A DNA stretch of 39,712 nt, taken from contig CADEDC010000028.1 of NCBI GenBank assembly GCA_902825985.1, positions 24,706 to 64,417 of the forward strand. The letters are read 5' to 3'. The DNA comes from an uncultured Acidobacteriota bacterium (GTDB lineage: Bacteria; Acidobacteriota; Vicinamibacteria; Vicinamibacterales; CAVVIG01). This document shows, piece by piece, positions 8,409 through 16,879 of the stretch. The position numbers and the translations under genes are program-made. A model generated the notes under the pieces. The model worked only from the letters and a program-made list of their open reading frames with translations, did no database searches and was not told the DNA's origin. Numbering within the stretch: the first letter of the stretch is position 1; the number at the start of each line of letters is the position of its first letter.

Positions 8409-9554
8409 ATGCGTCGTTCATCTTTGCGCCGTCTTCGCCTGAGTATGGCCGTCCTGATCGGCATGTCGCCGGCTCTGGCGTTCGGCCAGGCATCGCTGTC
8501 GTCTGACGGCGAGCCGCCGGTGCCGCGGCGCGACAACTACTACGCCGCCGGCGACACGGTGACCGTCCCGACCATCGTCGCCGGAGATGTGATCGCCGCC
8601 GGGCGTACCGTCACACTGTCGAATGTTGTCGAGGGCGACATCGCCGTCGCCGGCTGGCAGGTGTCGTTCACCGGTGCCGCACACGACGACGTTCGGATCG
8701 CCGGCCGGGTGGTCCAGATCGCTGGCCCCGTATCCGGAGACCTGACCGCCGCGGGAGCGGAGGTCACTGTCGGGCCCGCGACGCACGTCAACGGCCGTGC
8801 GTGGCTGACCGGCGGCACCCTCGATGTCAACGGAGTCTTCGAACGCGAGCTGCGCATCGCCGGCGGGACCGTTCGCCTCGGCGGCGAGTTCCGGCAGCCG
8901 GTGCACGTCATCGCCGAACACGTCGAACTGCTCTCGGATGCCCGTCTGCGGTCGGCCTTCACTTATGAGAGCCCACGCCCGGCGCTGCGCGCCGACGGCG
9001 CGGTCGTTGGCGGCCCGACGACCTATCGGGCCATCAGCGAGCGTGACGCGCGGGAGGCGCACGCGTTCCGCCTCGTGTCCAGCCTGCTCTTCGCGACGCA
9101 CTTGATCCTGGCTGGGCTGCTCTTCCTCTGGCTGATGCCGGGCGTTGCTGCGGCGTTGGTCGGCACGATGCGCACGGCGCCGGCGCGCAGCGGGCTGGTC
9201 GGCCTGCTGCTCTTCGTGGCCGGGCCGGTTACGGCGGTGCTGCTGGTCGTCACCCTGATCGGTCTGCCGGTCGGCTTGACCGTTGGCGCCTTCTACGTCG
9301 TCGCGCTGATCGTCGCGCTGCTCACCACCGCGTTGCGGATCGGCGAGTGGGAAGCGACGTTCTTCCGCTGGGCCGAGATGGGCTCGCCGCGGCAGCGGCG
9401 TCTGGCGCTGGTCGCCGGCGTGCTGACGCTGGCGACCTTGCGGATGGTCCCGGTGTTCGGGACGGTCGTGGTGCTCTGCGGTATCGTCTTCGGGCTCGGG
9501 GCGCTCGGCCTGACCGTCATGCGATTGCCGCACGGCACGCCTGCGACGGTGTGA
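8409..9554 (+). CDS. Exported bactofilin-like polymer-forming membrane protein
   Basis: A 381-residue protein. It opens with a signal peptide (to about SPALAFG, residue 24). A repetitive beta-helix region of short strands follows, with phrases such as VAGDVIAAGRTVTLS, VEGDIAVAGWQV and VSGDLTAAGAEV (about residues 45-175), as in bactofilin/polymer-forming domains. The C-terminal part (about 215-375) has four or so membrane helices, for example LLFATHLILAGLLFLWLM and VGLTVGAFYVVALIVALL. It probably forms an envelope-anchored scaffold with the beta-helix outside the cytoplasm. The start is set by GAGGAG 8 bp before ATG 8409. No polymerisation partner is nearby. Confidence 0.75.
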   Translation: MRRSSLRRLRLSMAVLIGMSPALAFGQASLSSDGEPPVPRRDNYYAAGDTVTVPTIVAGDVIAAGRTVTLSNVVEGDIAVAGWQVSFTGAAHDDVRIAGRVVQIAGPVSGDLTAAGAEVTVGPATHVNGRAWLTGGTLDVNGVFERELRIAGGTVRLGGEFRQPVHVIAEHVELLSDARLRSAFTYESPRPALRADGAVVGGPTTYRAISERDAREAHAFRLVSSLLFATHLILAGLLFLWLMPGVAAALVGTMRTAPARSGLVGLLLFVAGPVTAVLLVVTLIGLPVGLTVGAFYVVALIVALLTTALRIGEWEATFFRWAEMGSPRQRRLALVAGVLTLATLRMVPVFGTVVVLCGIVFGLGALGLTVMRLPHGTPATV

Positions 9555-9582
9555 ACGGATTGGCGCGCAAGGAGGGTGGACC

Positions 9583-10032
9583 GTGGGAGCCGTGACCGCC
9601 GTTGAACGATTCGTCGCCGAGCCGGCGTTGGCCATCGTCGGGGTGTCGCGTTCCGGTGCGAAATTCGGGAACGCCGCGGCCAAGGAACTGGCCGCGAAAG
9701 GGTATCGCGTCTACCCGGTGCATCCGGGCGCCACCGACATCGACGGGTTTCGCTGCTACCCGTCGCTGGCCGCGCTGCCCGAGCCGGTGAACGCGGTGCT
9801 TGTCGTCGTGCCGCCGGCGGCGGCGGTGCAGGTTGTCCAGGATGCGGCGAAATCGGGCATCCATCAGGTGTGGCTGCAGCAGGGCGCCGAGTCAGACGAG
9901 GTGCTGGCGGCCTGCCGCAGGCTCAACCTGTCGGTCGTGTCGGGCGAGTGCATCCTGATGTTCGCGAAGCCGGCCAGCTTCCACCGGCTGCACCGCTGGC
10001 TCAGGCGGGCCCTGGGGCACCTGCCGCGGTGA
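9583..10032 (+). CDS. CoA-binding domain protein (YccU-like)
   Basis: A 149-residue cytoplasmic protein made of a single Rossmann-like CoA_binding domain. It contains LAIVGVSRSGAKFGNAAAK (nucleotide-binding loop), GYRVYPVHPG, VNAVLVVVPP and VWLQQGAES, in the order typical of the family. Family members bind CoA; their role is generally unclear. The GTG start at 9583 is supported by a strong AAGGAGG (9569-9575) seven bases upstream. It lies 28 bp after the bactofilin-like gene and could be co-transcribed. Its stop is 5 bp from the stop of the convergent GMC gene. Confidence 0.85.
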   Translation: MGAVTAVERFVAEPALAIVGVSRSGAKFGNAAAKELAAKGYRVYPVHPGATDIDGFRCYPSLAALPEPVNAVLVVVPPAAAVQVVQDAAKSGIHQVWLQQGAESDEVLAACRRLNLSVVSGECILMFAKPASFHRLHRWLRRALGHLPR

Positions 10033-10037
10033 CGCGA

Positions 10038-12089
10038 TCATCGTCCGAACGGCCGGATCGGTCCAAGCGGCGTCGCCTGCTTCGCCGCGGTGGCGATGAC
10101 GTCGGCGGCCTTCTCGCCGACCATGTACACCGCGCTGACGAGGAAGAAGCCGGGGATCCGGGGGAAGACCGAGGCGTCGACGACGCGCAGGCCGTCGACG
10201 CCGTGGACCCGGAAATCGCTGGACAGCACGCCGCCGTCCTCGCGTCGGCCGATGCGGCACGTGCAGGAGGCGTGATGGCCCCACGCCTGGTCGTGCACGA
10301 ACTCGGTCAATCGCTCGTCCGGCACGTCGTCGCCGGGGATTTCCTCGCGCGCAATCAGCCCCTCCTTGCGCAGGCCGGCGGCGAGCGTGCGGGCGAGCGC
10401 CACACCAGCCGCCGCCGCCGTCAGGTCGTCGCCGCGCGCGTCGTTGCCCTCCTCGAAGTAGCGGAAGCTGATCTCGGGCCGCTCGAGCGGATTCGCCGAG
10501 CGCAGCGTGACGCGGCCAGCGGTGTTGTTCGTATGCGCCTTCAGCACGACCCACGTCAGGCAGTTCGGATGCTGGGCGACGAGCGACGAGTAGCCGGGAA
10601 AGTAGCCCTGGAAGCGGCCGATGACGGCATAGAGGAAGAGATCGGGCGAGAACGCCGCCGGGCTCGAGCGGGCCACGACCGAGAGCAGCGCGCCGTTGGT
10701 CTTGTAGACGCCATCGCCCCCCTTCGCCCAGTTCCTGTATTGCGGATCGTCGCGCGTGAACGTCGCCCCAGCCAGTGATTCCCAGGCGTCGAAGTTCATG
10801 CGATTGACCACGGCGAGCTCGTAGCGGTCCTGCAGGTTGCGGCCGACGCCCGGCAGATCGACGCGAACCGGAATGCCGTGTGAGGCGACGTCGGCCCGCG
10901 GCCCGATGCCGGACAGCATCAGGAGCTGCGGCGTGTTGAACGCGCCGCCTGCGAGAATCACTTCGCGGGCGGCGAACACCTGCTTGCGCTCGCCAGGCAC
11001 GGTGCTCGGCCTGGGATGGGCCTGATACAGCCGCTGGCCGCTGAGGTACTCGACGCCGATGGCGCGCTGCTGGTCGTCGAACAGCACGCGTGTCGCCAGC
11101 GCATGCAGCTCGATCTTCAGCTTGTCGGGGTGCCGGCGATTGACATCGAGGACCCGCTCACGCGAGCCGACCCGGTGATGGTCTTTCGTCGTCAGCGGCG
11201 TATAGCGGAGACCGATGGCGTCTTCGCTGACCACGCGCCAGTCGTTCGGGTCGAGCGCGCTGTCGAAGCGGGCCCGCCGATCGGCATCCGTGACCGCCAG
11301 GGCCGGGCTCTTGAGCGCCGCCTTCACCGATTCGATGATCGTCGTCCGCAGGTCGCGGTTGCGGATCGCCGCGCCCGGCACCGCCTTCTCGGTGTGCAGC
11401 CAGCCGGACCACCCGTGCCGGCTCGGATTGGCGCCGACCTTGCTCAGCGCCCGTTCCTCCGGGCGGTAGTCGCAGTGCTCGATGCGCTCGAAATAGTCGC
11501 GCATCTTCTCGGCCCGCCAGCTCGGGTCGCCGGTGAGATCGGCCAGCTGGTTCCAGTCGGCGTTGTGCGGGTAGACCAGGATCATCGCGTTGTGGGCGGT
11601 GCACCCGCCGAGGGTCCCGGCCCGCGGATACAGCACGCCGTTGACCGGCTGTCCGTCGGCCTCGCGCGTCAGCTTGGGGTCGCGGGCCTGCACCGCCTGA
11701 TCGTCGTAGTGGCGGACGAAGAAATCCCACCGTATGCCGTCGTTCTCGGTGGACAGGGCGTGGAACGCCGGCACGTCGTAGTCGTCCGGCAGGGAGTTGA
11801 CACCGGGGGTCTGCGGCGTCGATCCGATCGAGGTCCGCGGGTCGCCGCCGGCTTCGAGCAGCAGCACCTGGAAACCGGCCTCGGCGAGGCGGGCCGCGAC
11901 GGTTCCGCCGCCGGCGCCGGAGCCGACGACGATGTAGTCGGCATCGTAGGCGGCCGGCCGCCGGGTTGCGGCACCATCGCCCGGCGCCGGCGCGGGTGTC
12001 GGGCCGCCGGACCCGCCGCTCCCCGGCGCTCCGCCGCCGTAGGTCCCACCGCCGCCGTAGACTCCGTCGGGATTCGCTTCGTCGTTCAC
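10038..12089 (-). CDS. GMC family oxidoreductase
   Basis: A 683-residue flavoprotein of the glucose-methanol-choline family. After an unusual Gly/Pro/Ala-rich N-terminal stretch (residues 11-45), the FAD-binding loop YIVVGSGAGGGTVAARLAEAG begins near residue 52. LLLEAGGDP follows, then the GMC-type LGGCTAHNAMI and a second signature around EVILAGGAFNTPQLLMLSGIG. Near the C-terminus is HDQAWGHHASCTCRIG with the conserved catalytic His. The region that normally reads P-x-N-P with the second catalytic His/Asn reads RIPGFFLVSAVYMVGEKAAD, so that residue is not evident. The GTG start is supported by AGGAG (complement of 12097-12101), which overlaps the stop of the upstream cytochrome gene; the gap is 10 bp. 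No signal peptide is seen, although the likely electron-acceptor cytochrome is exported. Substrate unknown; an alcohol or sterol-like compound is possible. Confidence 0.88.
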   Translation of the reverse strand: MNDEANPDGVYGGGGTYGGGAPGSGGSGGPTPAPAPGDGAATRRPAAYDADYIVVGSGAGGGTVAARLAEAGFQVLLLEAGGDPRTSIGSTPQTPGVNSLPDDYDVPAFHALSTENDGIRWDFFVRHYDDQAVQARDPKLTREADGQPVNGVLYPRAGTLGGCTAHNAMILVYPHNADWNQLADLTGDPSWRAEKMRDYFERIEHCDYRPEERALSKVGANPSRHGWSGWLHTEKAVPGAAIRNRDLRTTIIESVKAALKSPALAVTDADRRARFDSALDPNDWRVVSEDAIGLRYTPLTTKDHHRVGSRERVLDVNRRHPDKLKIELHALATRVLFDDQQRAIGVEYLSGQRLYQAHPRPSTVPGERKQVFAAREVILAGGAFNTPQLLMLSGIGPRADVASHGIPVRVDLPGVGRNLQDRYELAVVNRMNFDAWESLAGATFTRDDPQYRNWAKGGDGVYKTNGALLSVVARSSPAAFSPDLFLYAVIGRFQGYFPGYSSLVAQHPNCLTWVVLKAHTNNTAGRVTLRSANPLERPEISFRYFEEGNDARGDDLTAAAAGVALARTLAAGLRKEGLIAREEIPGDDVPDERLTEFVHDQAWGHHASCTCRIGRREDGGVLSSDFRVHGVDGLRVVDASVFPRIPGFFLVSAVYMVGEKAADVIATAAKQATPLGPIRPFGR

Positions 12090-12099
12090 GCGCCCTCTC

Positions 12100-14562
12100 C
12101 TACATCAACTTCAGGAAACCGATCAGGTCGCGTTTCTCGTCATCGGTCAGGCCTGGTTCCTCGGCGAACAGGCTCGTGCCGAAGTAGTGGCCCTTGTTGA
12201 TGACCAGATCCGGACACTTGCTCATCGTGACCATGGTTTCCATGATGTTGCGATCGGTGAAGAGGTCGCCGCCGTTCTTCAGCTCACGCTTGATCTGCTT
12301 GAGCAGCTGCAGCAGCTTCTTGCGCTGCTCGCGGCGCTCCGCCTCCGGCAGGTCGGCGCCGGTGATGTCCATGCTGGTGAAGAGACTGACCGGGGTGTCC
12401 TTCGGAATCGGCCCGATCTCGACCTCGCCGTTCCGGAAGAACATCGGAAACAGGCGCTGACCGATGCCGAGCAGCCCGCGCAGGCCGTCGGGCACGTAGC
12501 CCTTCGGCACGTGGATGAAGCTGTCCTCCGATGTCCGCTGGATCCAGCCGACGCCGGCGCCGCTGATGTTGAGCCGCGTGAACAGGTCGTCGGTGCGGCG
12601 GCGCTCCGGCCACAGCATCTGCTCGATCGAGGCCTGGAACACCCGCATGCGCGCCGCGACCGCCGGACTGGGATCGAACGGACCGACCGAGTTGTTCTGC
12701 AGGTACGGGCCGGTCGACCACAGGCTGACGAGCGACGCCGGCCGGGTATAGCCGCGGCCGCCCGCCGGCATCTTGTAGTCGAACTCGGCGCCGGTCAGCG
12801 GGTGGCGCAGCTTGACCGTGCCGACCGACGGCAGCTCCTTGTACGACTGCGACGAGAAATTGTCCCAGACGTTGCCGGCGATCGCGTTGGTGGCGATCGG
12901 GCTGCAGATGTTGGTCTGCAGCAGGGTCGAGGGGACCCGCAGCTCGTTGGACAGGTAATTGTCCTGGAGGAAGTCGTCGGCGAGGACGATCTCGCGCATC
13001 CTGGTCTTGAACGCGTCCGTCTTCGTGTGGGCCCAGTAGGTGTCCCAGCAGCCGAGATAGTTCCTGCCGTTGCAGCCTTCGAGGTCGAGACCGGCCGGCA
13101 GCTCCGGCATCTTGCTCGAATGGCAGCGGGCGCAGCGGTCGGCGAAGATCACCTTGCCGCGGCGTATTGCGTCGGCTTCCTCGGTCAGATAGCTAGTGCC
13201 GTTCGGCGCGTCCTTCAGCAGGTGCGGGTCGGTGCTGGCGAGGAAGAAGCGCGCCATGTACGGCGTCTGCGACTCGGTCGCCTGCCAGTAGACCGAGTTC
13301 TTCTGCGCGTCGGCGATCCTGATCGGCGTAATCTGCTGGCCACCGAGCAGGGCGCGGAAGTGGAGCAGCCACTCCTCGCTGAACAGCCCGATATTGAGAT
13401 ACACGCGATTGAGGGCGCCGAGCGCCCCGACCGAATCGGACCCGTCCTTGAGGACGCGCGGCGTCCACGTCGTGCTCGGCGCCTCGAAGAACTGCGACAA
13501 TGGGTCGGACGGCGGGACGTAGTGGTTGAACTGCTTGTTGTCGAGCTCGCCGCCAGCCAGCCGCTCCTTGCCGAACTTCTTCGCCAGCCCCATGCGCGGG
13601 CCGAGATAGTAGACGGCATTCATCGAGCGCGGGTTGTTGATGTTGTCGCTGGAGACGAGCGACGTGTCGAGCGTCCCGGGCAGCGAGGTGGCGAGCGCCT
13701 GGTGCAGGAAGCTCCTGCCGTTGGCACGTCCCTTCCAGTCGAAGACGCGGTCCCACCAGAAGTATTGCGCGCCGACGTTGGACGCCAGGTGCTCCCACTG
13801 CGGGTTCTCCGGATCCGGCGGTGGCTTCACAGGATTGGGTCCGACGTGGCAGAACCCGCACGACATCCCGATGCGGTACGGCTTCACCAGGCTGCGGCGC
13901 TCGTAGTAGGCCGCGTCGCGGTAGTAGCGCTCGGCGTCCCATTCCCGTCGCGCCTTTTCGTCGAAGTCGGGATTCGGGAAGAGCCGGAGGCCGACGACAC
14001 CGGTCGGCTCGCCGTAATAGGAGCCGACCGGCACGGTGCGGCCGCGCGCCCCGATCTGGACGCCCGGATAGGTCGTGGCGTTGGCGAACGGATCCGGCCG
14101 ACACGCCGGGTCGCGGACATCGAGCCACAGTCCGTAGCGGTTCGGATCGGGTCCGGTCGCCTTGCGGAAGCACGGCTCGTTGACCAGCCCGAGCTCGACC
14201 CAGCGATTGTCGCGCGAATACGACAGCGTCGGATGCGACGACAGCGTCTTGAGGAAGTCGAGCGAGCCGAGACTCTGTTGCGAGAGGACGTCCCAGAGGC
14301 GGTCGTTGCCGCCGGTCCAGACGATCCACATGTTGCGCCCTTGGACCTCCTCCTTCGAGAAGGGGAGGGCGCCGTCCATGTCCTCGAAGTAGTCGTCGGC
14401 GGCCGCCGGGAACGACGCCGCGGTGCGATTGGCGCGTCTGGCCTCGTCGAGCACGGTGCCCGGCTGCGGCGCGTCGGCGCCGCAGCCGGCAAGGCCGACG
14501 GCCGCGGTCAGCAGCAGCCAGGTGAGGAGTGCGGTCGGGGTCCGTAGGTGCATGCTGGTCAT
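12100..14562 (-). CDS. Dihaem c-type cytochrome lipoprotein
   Basis: An 820-residue exported lipoprotein: the signal segment LLTWLLLTAAVGLAG is followed by Cys27. Two CxxCH haem-binding motifs are visible, CGFCH (235-239) and CARCH (477-481), the second in the classic cytochrome c context RRGKVIFADRCARCHSS. The large size and wide spacing of the haems recall dihaem enzymes of the RoxA/MauG-like kind rather than a small electron carrier. A purely electron-accepting role for the adjacent GMC enzyme is equally possible. It is first in a two-gene unit with that enzyme. Two in-frame ATGs (14562 and 14553) follow an AGGACAGG; either may be used. A perfect 8 bp inverted repeat lies just upstream. 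Confidence 0.8.
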   Translation of the reverse strand: MTSMHLRTPTALLTWLLLTAAVGLAGCGADAPQPGTVLDEARRANRTAASFPAAADDYFEDMDGALPFSKEEVQGRNMWIVWTGGNDRLWDVLSQQSLGSLDFLKTLSSHPTLSYSRDNRWVELGLVNEPCFRKATGPDPNRYGLWLDVRDPACRPDPFANATTYPGVQIGARGRTVPVGSYYGEPTGVVGLRLFPNPDFDEKARREWDAERYYRDAAYYERRSLVKPYRIGMSCGFCHVGPNPVKPPPDPENPQWEHLASNVGAQYFWWDRVFDWKGRANGRSFLHQALATSLPGTLDTSLVSSDNINNPRSMNAVYYLGPRMGLAKKFGKERLAGGELDNKQFNHYVPPSDPLSQFFEAPSTTWTPRVLKDGSDSVGALGALNRVYLNIGLFSEEWLLHFRALLGGQQITPIRIADAQKNSVYWQATESQTPYMARFFLASTDPHLLKDAPNGTSYLTEEADAIRRGKVIFADRCARCHSSKMPELPAGLDLEGCNGRNYLGCWDTYWAHTKTDAFKTRMREIVLADDFLQDNYLSNELRVPSTLLQTNICSPIATNAIAGNVWDNFSSQSYKELPSVGTVKLRHPLTGAEFDYKMPAGGRGYTRPASLVSLWSTGPYLQNNSVGPFDPSPAVAARMRVFQASIEQMLWPERRRTDDLFTRLNISGAGVGWIQRTSEDSFIHVPKGYVPDGLRGLLGIGQRLFPMFFRNGEVEIGPIPKDTPVSLFTSMDITGADLPEAERREQRKKLLQLLKQIKRELKNGGDLFTDRNIMETMVTMSKCPDLVINKGHYFGTSLFAEEPGLTDDEKRDLIGFLKLM

Positions 14563-14571
14563 CCTGTCCTG

Positions 14572-14600
14572 ACGCGTGGTGTCCTCCCGGAGCCACGCGT
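14572..14600. promoter_or_regulatory. Perfect 8-bp inverted repeat before the cytochrome-GMC operon
   Basis: ACGCGTGG (14572-14579) and CCACGCGT (14593-14600) form a perfect inverted repeat around a 13-base spacer, ending 10 bp before the cytochrome start codon at 14562. It could be an operator or a 5'-leader hairpin. No regulator gene lies next to it. Confidence 0.35.
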
Positions 14601-14627
14601 TTCACGAGTCATAAGGACCGCGTCAGC

Positions 14628-14813
14628 TTATCCCAGCTTGGCGCACGCCGAACACGGGCCGTCACACGGCGGACCGGCGAGCTGAAACGCCGGACCGCCA
14701 TCGCTCACCAGGGCTGCGATCGGCGGCGCGCGGGGAATCCACTTGGCGCCGCCAAGCTGGTCGTGCTTGAATGGCGGCCACCCGGGCGCCGCACGGCGAT
14801 GAGCGCCCTCCAT
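14628..14813 (-). CDS. Possible small Cys-containing protein
   Basis: A 61-residue frame starting MEGAHRRAAPGWPPF and ending CDGPCSACAKLG before TAA. It has high GC in third positions and a C-x3-C-x2-C tail that might bind metal. No ribosome-binding site is seen before ATG 14813, the family is not recognised, and in this GC-rich DNA open frames occur by chance. It sits between the cytochrome operon and the divergent flavin oxidoreductase. It would be transcribed toward the cytochrome gene. Confidence 0.25.
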   Translation of the reverse strand: MEGAHRRAAPGWPPFKHDQLGGAKWIPRAPPIAALVSDGGPAFQLAGPPCDGPCSACAKLG

Positions 14814-14821
14814 TGCCAGCG

Positions 14822-14842
14822 ACAGCCGCCGCGGCGGACTGT
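14822..14842. promoter_or_regulatory. Inverted repeat upstream of flavin oxidoreductase
   Basis: The 12-bp perfect palindrome CCGCCGCGGCGG (14826-14837) is flanked by ACAG on the left and, after one unpaired A, CTGT on the right. It lies 14 bp before ATG 14857, where a repressor could block expression. In GC-rich DNA such palindromes also arise by chance. Confidence 0.3.
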
Positions 14843-14856
14843 CTACAGGAACCGAC

Positions 14857-16185
14857 ATGTCTGACGTCATCTTCCAACCGCTGAGCTTCAAGAACCTCAC
14901 GGTCAAGAACCGCGTGTTCCGTTCGAACATCTCCGGGCGGTTCGACAACTACGATGGGTCGGGCAATCAGGTCCGCATCAACTGGGAAACCAAGTTCGCC
15001 CGCGGTGGCGTCGGCGCCATCATCTCGTCGTTCGTCCCGGTGCACGCGCGCGGTCGGATCATCCCGAACTACGCCACCATTCACCGTGACGACCGCATCC
15101 CGTTCTGGCGCAAGGTGGGTGAAGCGGTGCACGCGCACGACTGCCGGTTCATCATGCAGCTCAGCCACGGCGGCCGGCAGCGCGACGTGCCCGATATCCA
15201 GTACCCCACCGGCCAGAGTTCCACCGCCAAACGCGACCCGCTGCACGGCTTCGAATGCGAGCGGATGACCACCGCCGACATCGCCGAGGTGGTCGGCGCC
15301 TTCGCCGAAGGGGCGCGCCGCGCCCGCGAGGCCGGTCTCGACGGCGTCGAACTGCACGGCGCCAACGGCTACCTGATCACCCAGTTCCTCAGTTCGGCGA
15401 TCAACGACCGCAAGGACGAATACGGCGGCTCGCTCGAAAACCGCGCCCGCTTCGTTCTCGAAGTCGTACGGGCGATCCGGGCGCGGGTCGGCAGCGACTT
15501 CCACCTCCAGATGAAGATCAGCGCGGTCGAGCACAACAACTCGCTGCTGGTCCTCAAACGCGAGGGGCCCGGGAACACGATCCAGGATTCGATTCAGGTC
15601 TGCAAGTGGCTGGTCGAAGCCGGCGTCGACGCCATCCACGTGTCGACCGGCAGTTCGTTCCCGCATCCGCGCAATCCGGCCGGATCGGATCTGGACGTCG
15701 AGATGCTGTCGCAGACCTACGACGCCCTGGCGTCGAGCGGCACGACGACCTTCCGGAACCTGCTGCTCTTCCACAACAGTCTGACCGGCAGCCTCTTTCG
15801 CAAGCAGTGGCTGGACGCCGGCGTCCCGGCGAACCAGATCGAGGGGCTGACGCGGCCGGACGCCCGCACCATCAAGCAGGCGGTCCCGCAGGTGCCGATC
15901 ATCTGCACCGGCGGCTTCCAGACCGCCTCCGTGATCCGGGCGGCGATCGATGGCGGCGATTGCGATGCCGTCAGCATCGCCCGGCCGCTGGTCGCCAACA
16001 ACGACCTCGTCAAGCAGTTCGCGGCCGGGCGCGACGCCGCGGAGCGGCCCTGCACCTACTGCAACAAGTGCCTGCTGCAGGTGGTGGAGAATCCGCTCGG
16101 CTGTTACGACGAGAGCCGCTACCCCAATCGCGAGGTGATGCTGCAGGAAGTGCTGTCCGTCTACCAGCCGCCGGCCTTCCAGTAG
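14857..16185 (+). CDS. Old Yellow Enzyme-family NADH:flavin oxidoreductase
   Basis: A 442-residue (beta/alpha)8-barrel FMN enzyme of the OYE/2,4-dienoyl-CoA reductase type. Visible signatures are IMQLSHGGRQ, ELHGANGYLITQFLSSAIN, RKDEYGGSLENRARF, and ICTGGFQT for phosphate binding. A C-terminal Cys cluster, CTYCNKCLLQVVENPLGC, probably binds a 4Fe-4S centre. The extra C-terminal FAD/NAD(P) domain of FadH or trimethylamine dehydrogenase is absent, so a separate reductase must supply electrons. The ATG at 14857 follows AGGA (14847-14850). It is divergent from the cytochrome-GMC operon and may join it in redox turnover of the same compound, which is inference. Confidence 0.88.
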   Translation: MSDVIFQPLSFKNLTVKNRVFRSNISGRFDNYDGSGNQVRINWETKFARGGVGAIISSFVPVHARGRIIPNYATIHRDDRIPFWRKVGEAVHAHDCRFIMQLSHGGRQRDVPDIQYPTGQSSTAKRDPLHGFECERMTTADIAEVVGAFAEGARRAREAGLDGVELHGANGYLITQFLSSAINDRKDEYGGSLENRARFVLEVVRAIRARVGSDFHLQMKISAVEHNNSLLVLKREGPGNTIQDSIQVCKWLVEAGVDAIHVSTGSSFPHPRNPAGSDLDVEMLSQTYDALASSGTTTFRNLLLFHNSLTGSLFRKQWLDAGVPANQIEGLTRPDARTIKQAVPQVPIICTGGFQTASVIRAAIDGGDCDAVSIARPLVANNDLVKQFAAGRDAAERPCTYCNKCLLQVVENPLGCYDESRYPNREVMLQEVLSVYQPPAFQ

Positions 16186-16227
16186 GCGGCCGCCGGCGGT
16201 GGCCCGGGCCGGCCGCCGGTCACTGGC

Positions 16228-16833
16228 CTACTTGACGATCGACGCCCTGATGATCGCCTCGAGGGTCGTCGCATAGCCGGCGATTCGTGCCGCCTGGTCG
16301 ATGCCGTTGATGATGCGGCGGGCGTTCCGGTAGTCGCAAGCTCCGGCGCTGATGTAGTCGGCCAGCTTCTTCCCGGTGAAGAGCCCGCGGATCATGCCGA
16401 CCGACATGATCCGGTAGGCAATCGCCGGGCGCAGCGCCTGTTCGGGATCCGCGACGAGGTCGGCGTCGGCGCCCAGCTTGAGCACCTGGGTCATCCGCGC
16501 GTAGTTCGCGCGCCCGGTGATCTGCACGTAGCCCCGGCCGCGGTACGCATAGCCATCCCCGGCCTCGGTATTCCCGAGCCGCCTTCCGGTCGTCGTTCCC
16601 GTCTCGTACTTGTCGAAGTAGGCGCGCGGACCACGCTCGACGATCGGCTGCCAGGTGTCGGCGCACTCGTGCTTGACCGTGGCGAGCATGTACGCGGCCC
16701 ACTGGACGTTCTTGAGCGCCGGGTCCGCCTCCATGTTGCGCCCGAGCAGCTCGAGCCCCGACACCATGCCCTGGGTCAGCTTGCCGTAGGCGCTGCGATA
16801 GCCGTTGAAGAACGCGGTGTGGTCGATACGCAT
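16228..16833 (-). CDS. GH19-type chitinase/endolysin-like hydrolase
   Basis: A 201-residue single-domain protein of the lysozyme-like GH19 group seen in phage endolysins and bacterial lysins. It starts MRIDHTAFFNGYRSAYG. It then has LATVKHECADTW with the probable catalytic Glu56, and the strongly conserved YRGRGYVQITGRANY (97-111). It should cleave beta-1,4 bonds in chitin or peptidoglycan. There is no signal peptide and no attached binding domain. No holin, spanin or other phage gene is near, so this is a domesticated or orphan lysin. It is downstream of the DUF1176-like lipoprotein on the same strand with a 46 bp gap. Confidence 0.8.
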   Translation of the reverse strand: MRIDHTAFFNGYRSAYGKLTQGMVSGLELLGRNMEADPALKNVQWAAYMLATVKHECADTWQPIVERGPRAYFDKYETGTTTGRRLGNTEAGDGYAYRGRGYVQITGRANYARMTQVLKLGADADLVADPEQALRPAIAYRIMSVGMIRGLFTGKKLADYISAGACDYRNARRIINGIDQAARIAGYATTLEAIIRASIVK

Positions 16834-16879
16834 GTGGTAACCGGCTCCATGGCGCAGTCGTGCGCCGACCTGAGTGTGC

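Noticed and set aside
6124..8493. Long minus-strand frame opposite DUF5916 paralogue B
   Set aside because: No domain, biased composition (Arg, Glu, Val, Ala), and entirely antisense to a well-supported gene.
12187..14547. Long plus-strand frame opposite the dihaem cytochrome
   Set aside because: Antisense shadow; the minus strand carries two CxxCH motifs and a lipobox.
16228..16833. GH19 enzyme as evidence of a prophage
   Set aside because: No integrase, capsid, tail, holin or attachment repeats are present, and base composition matches the surroundings.
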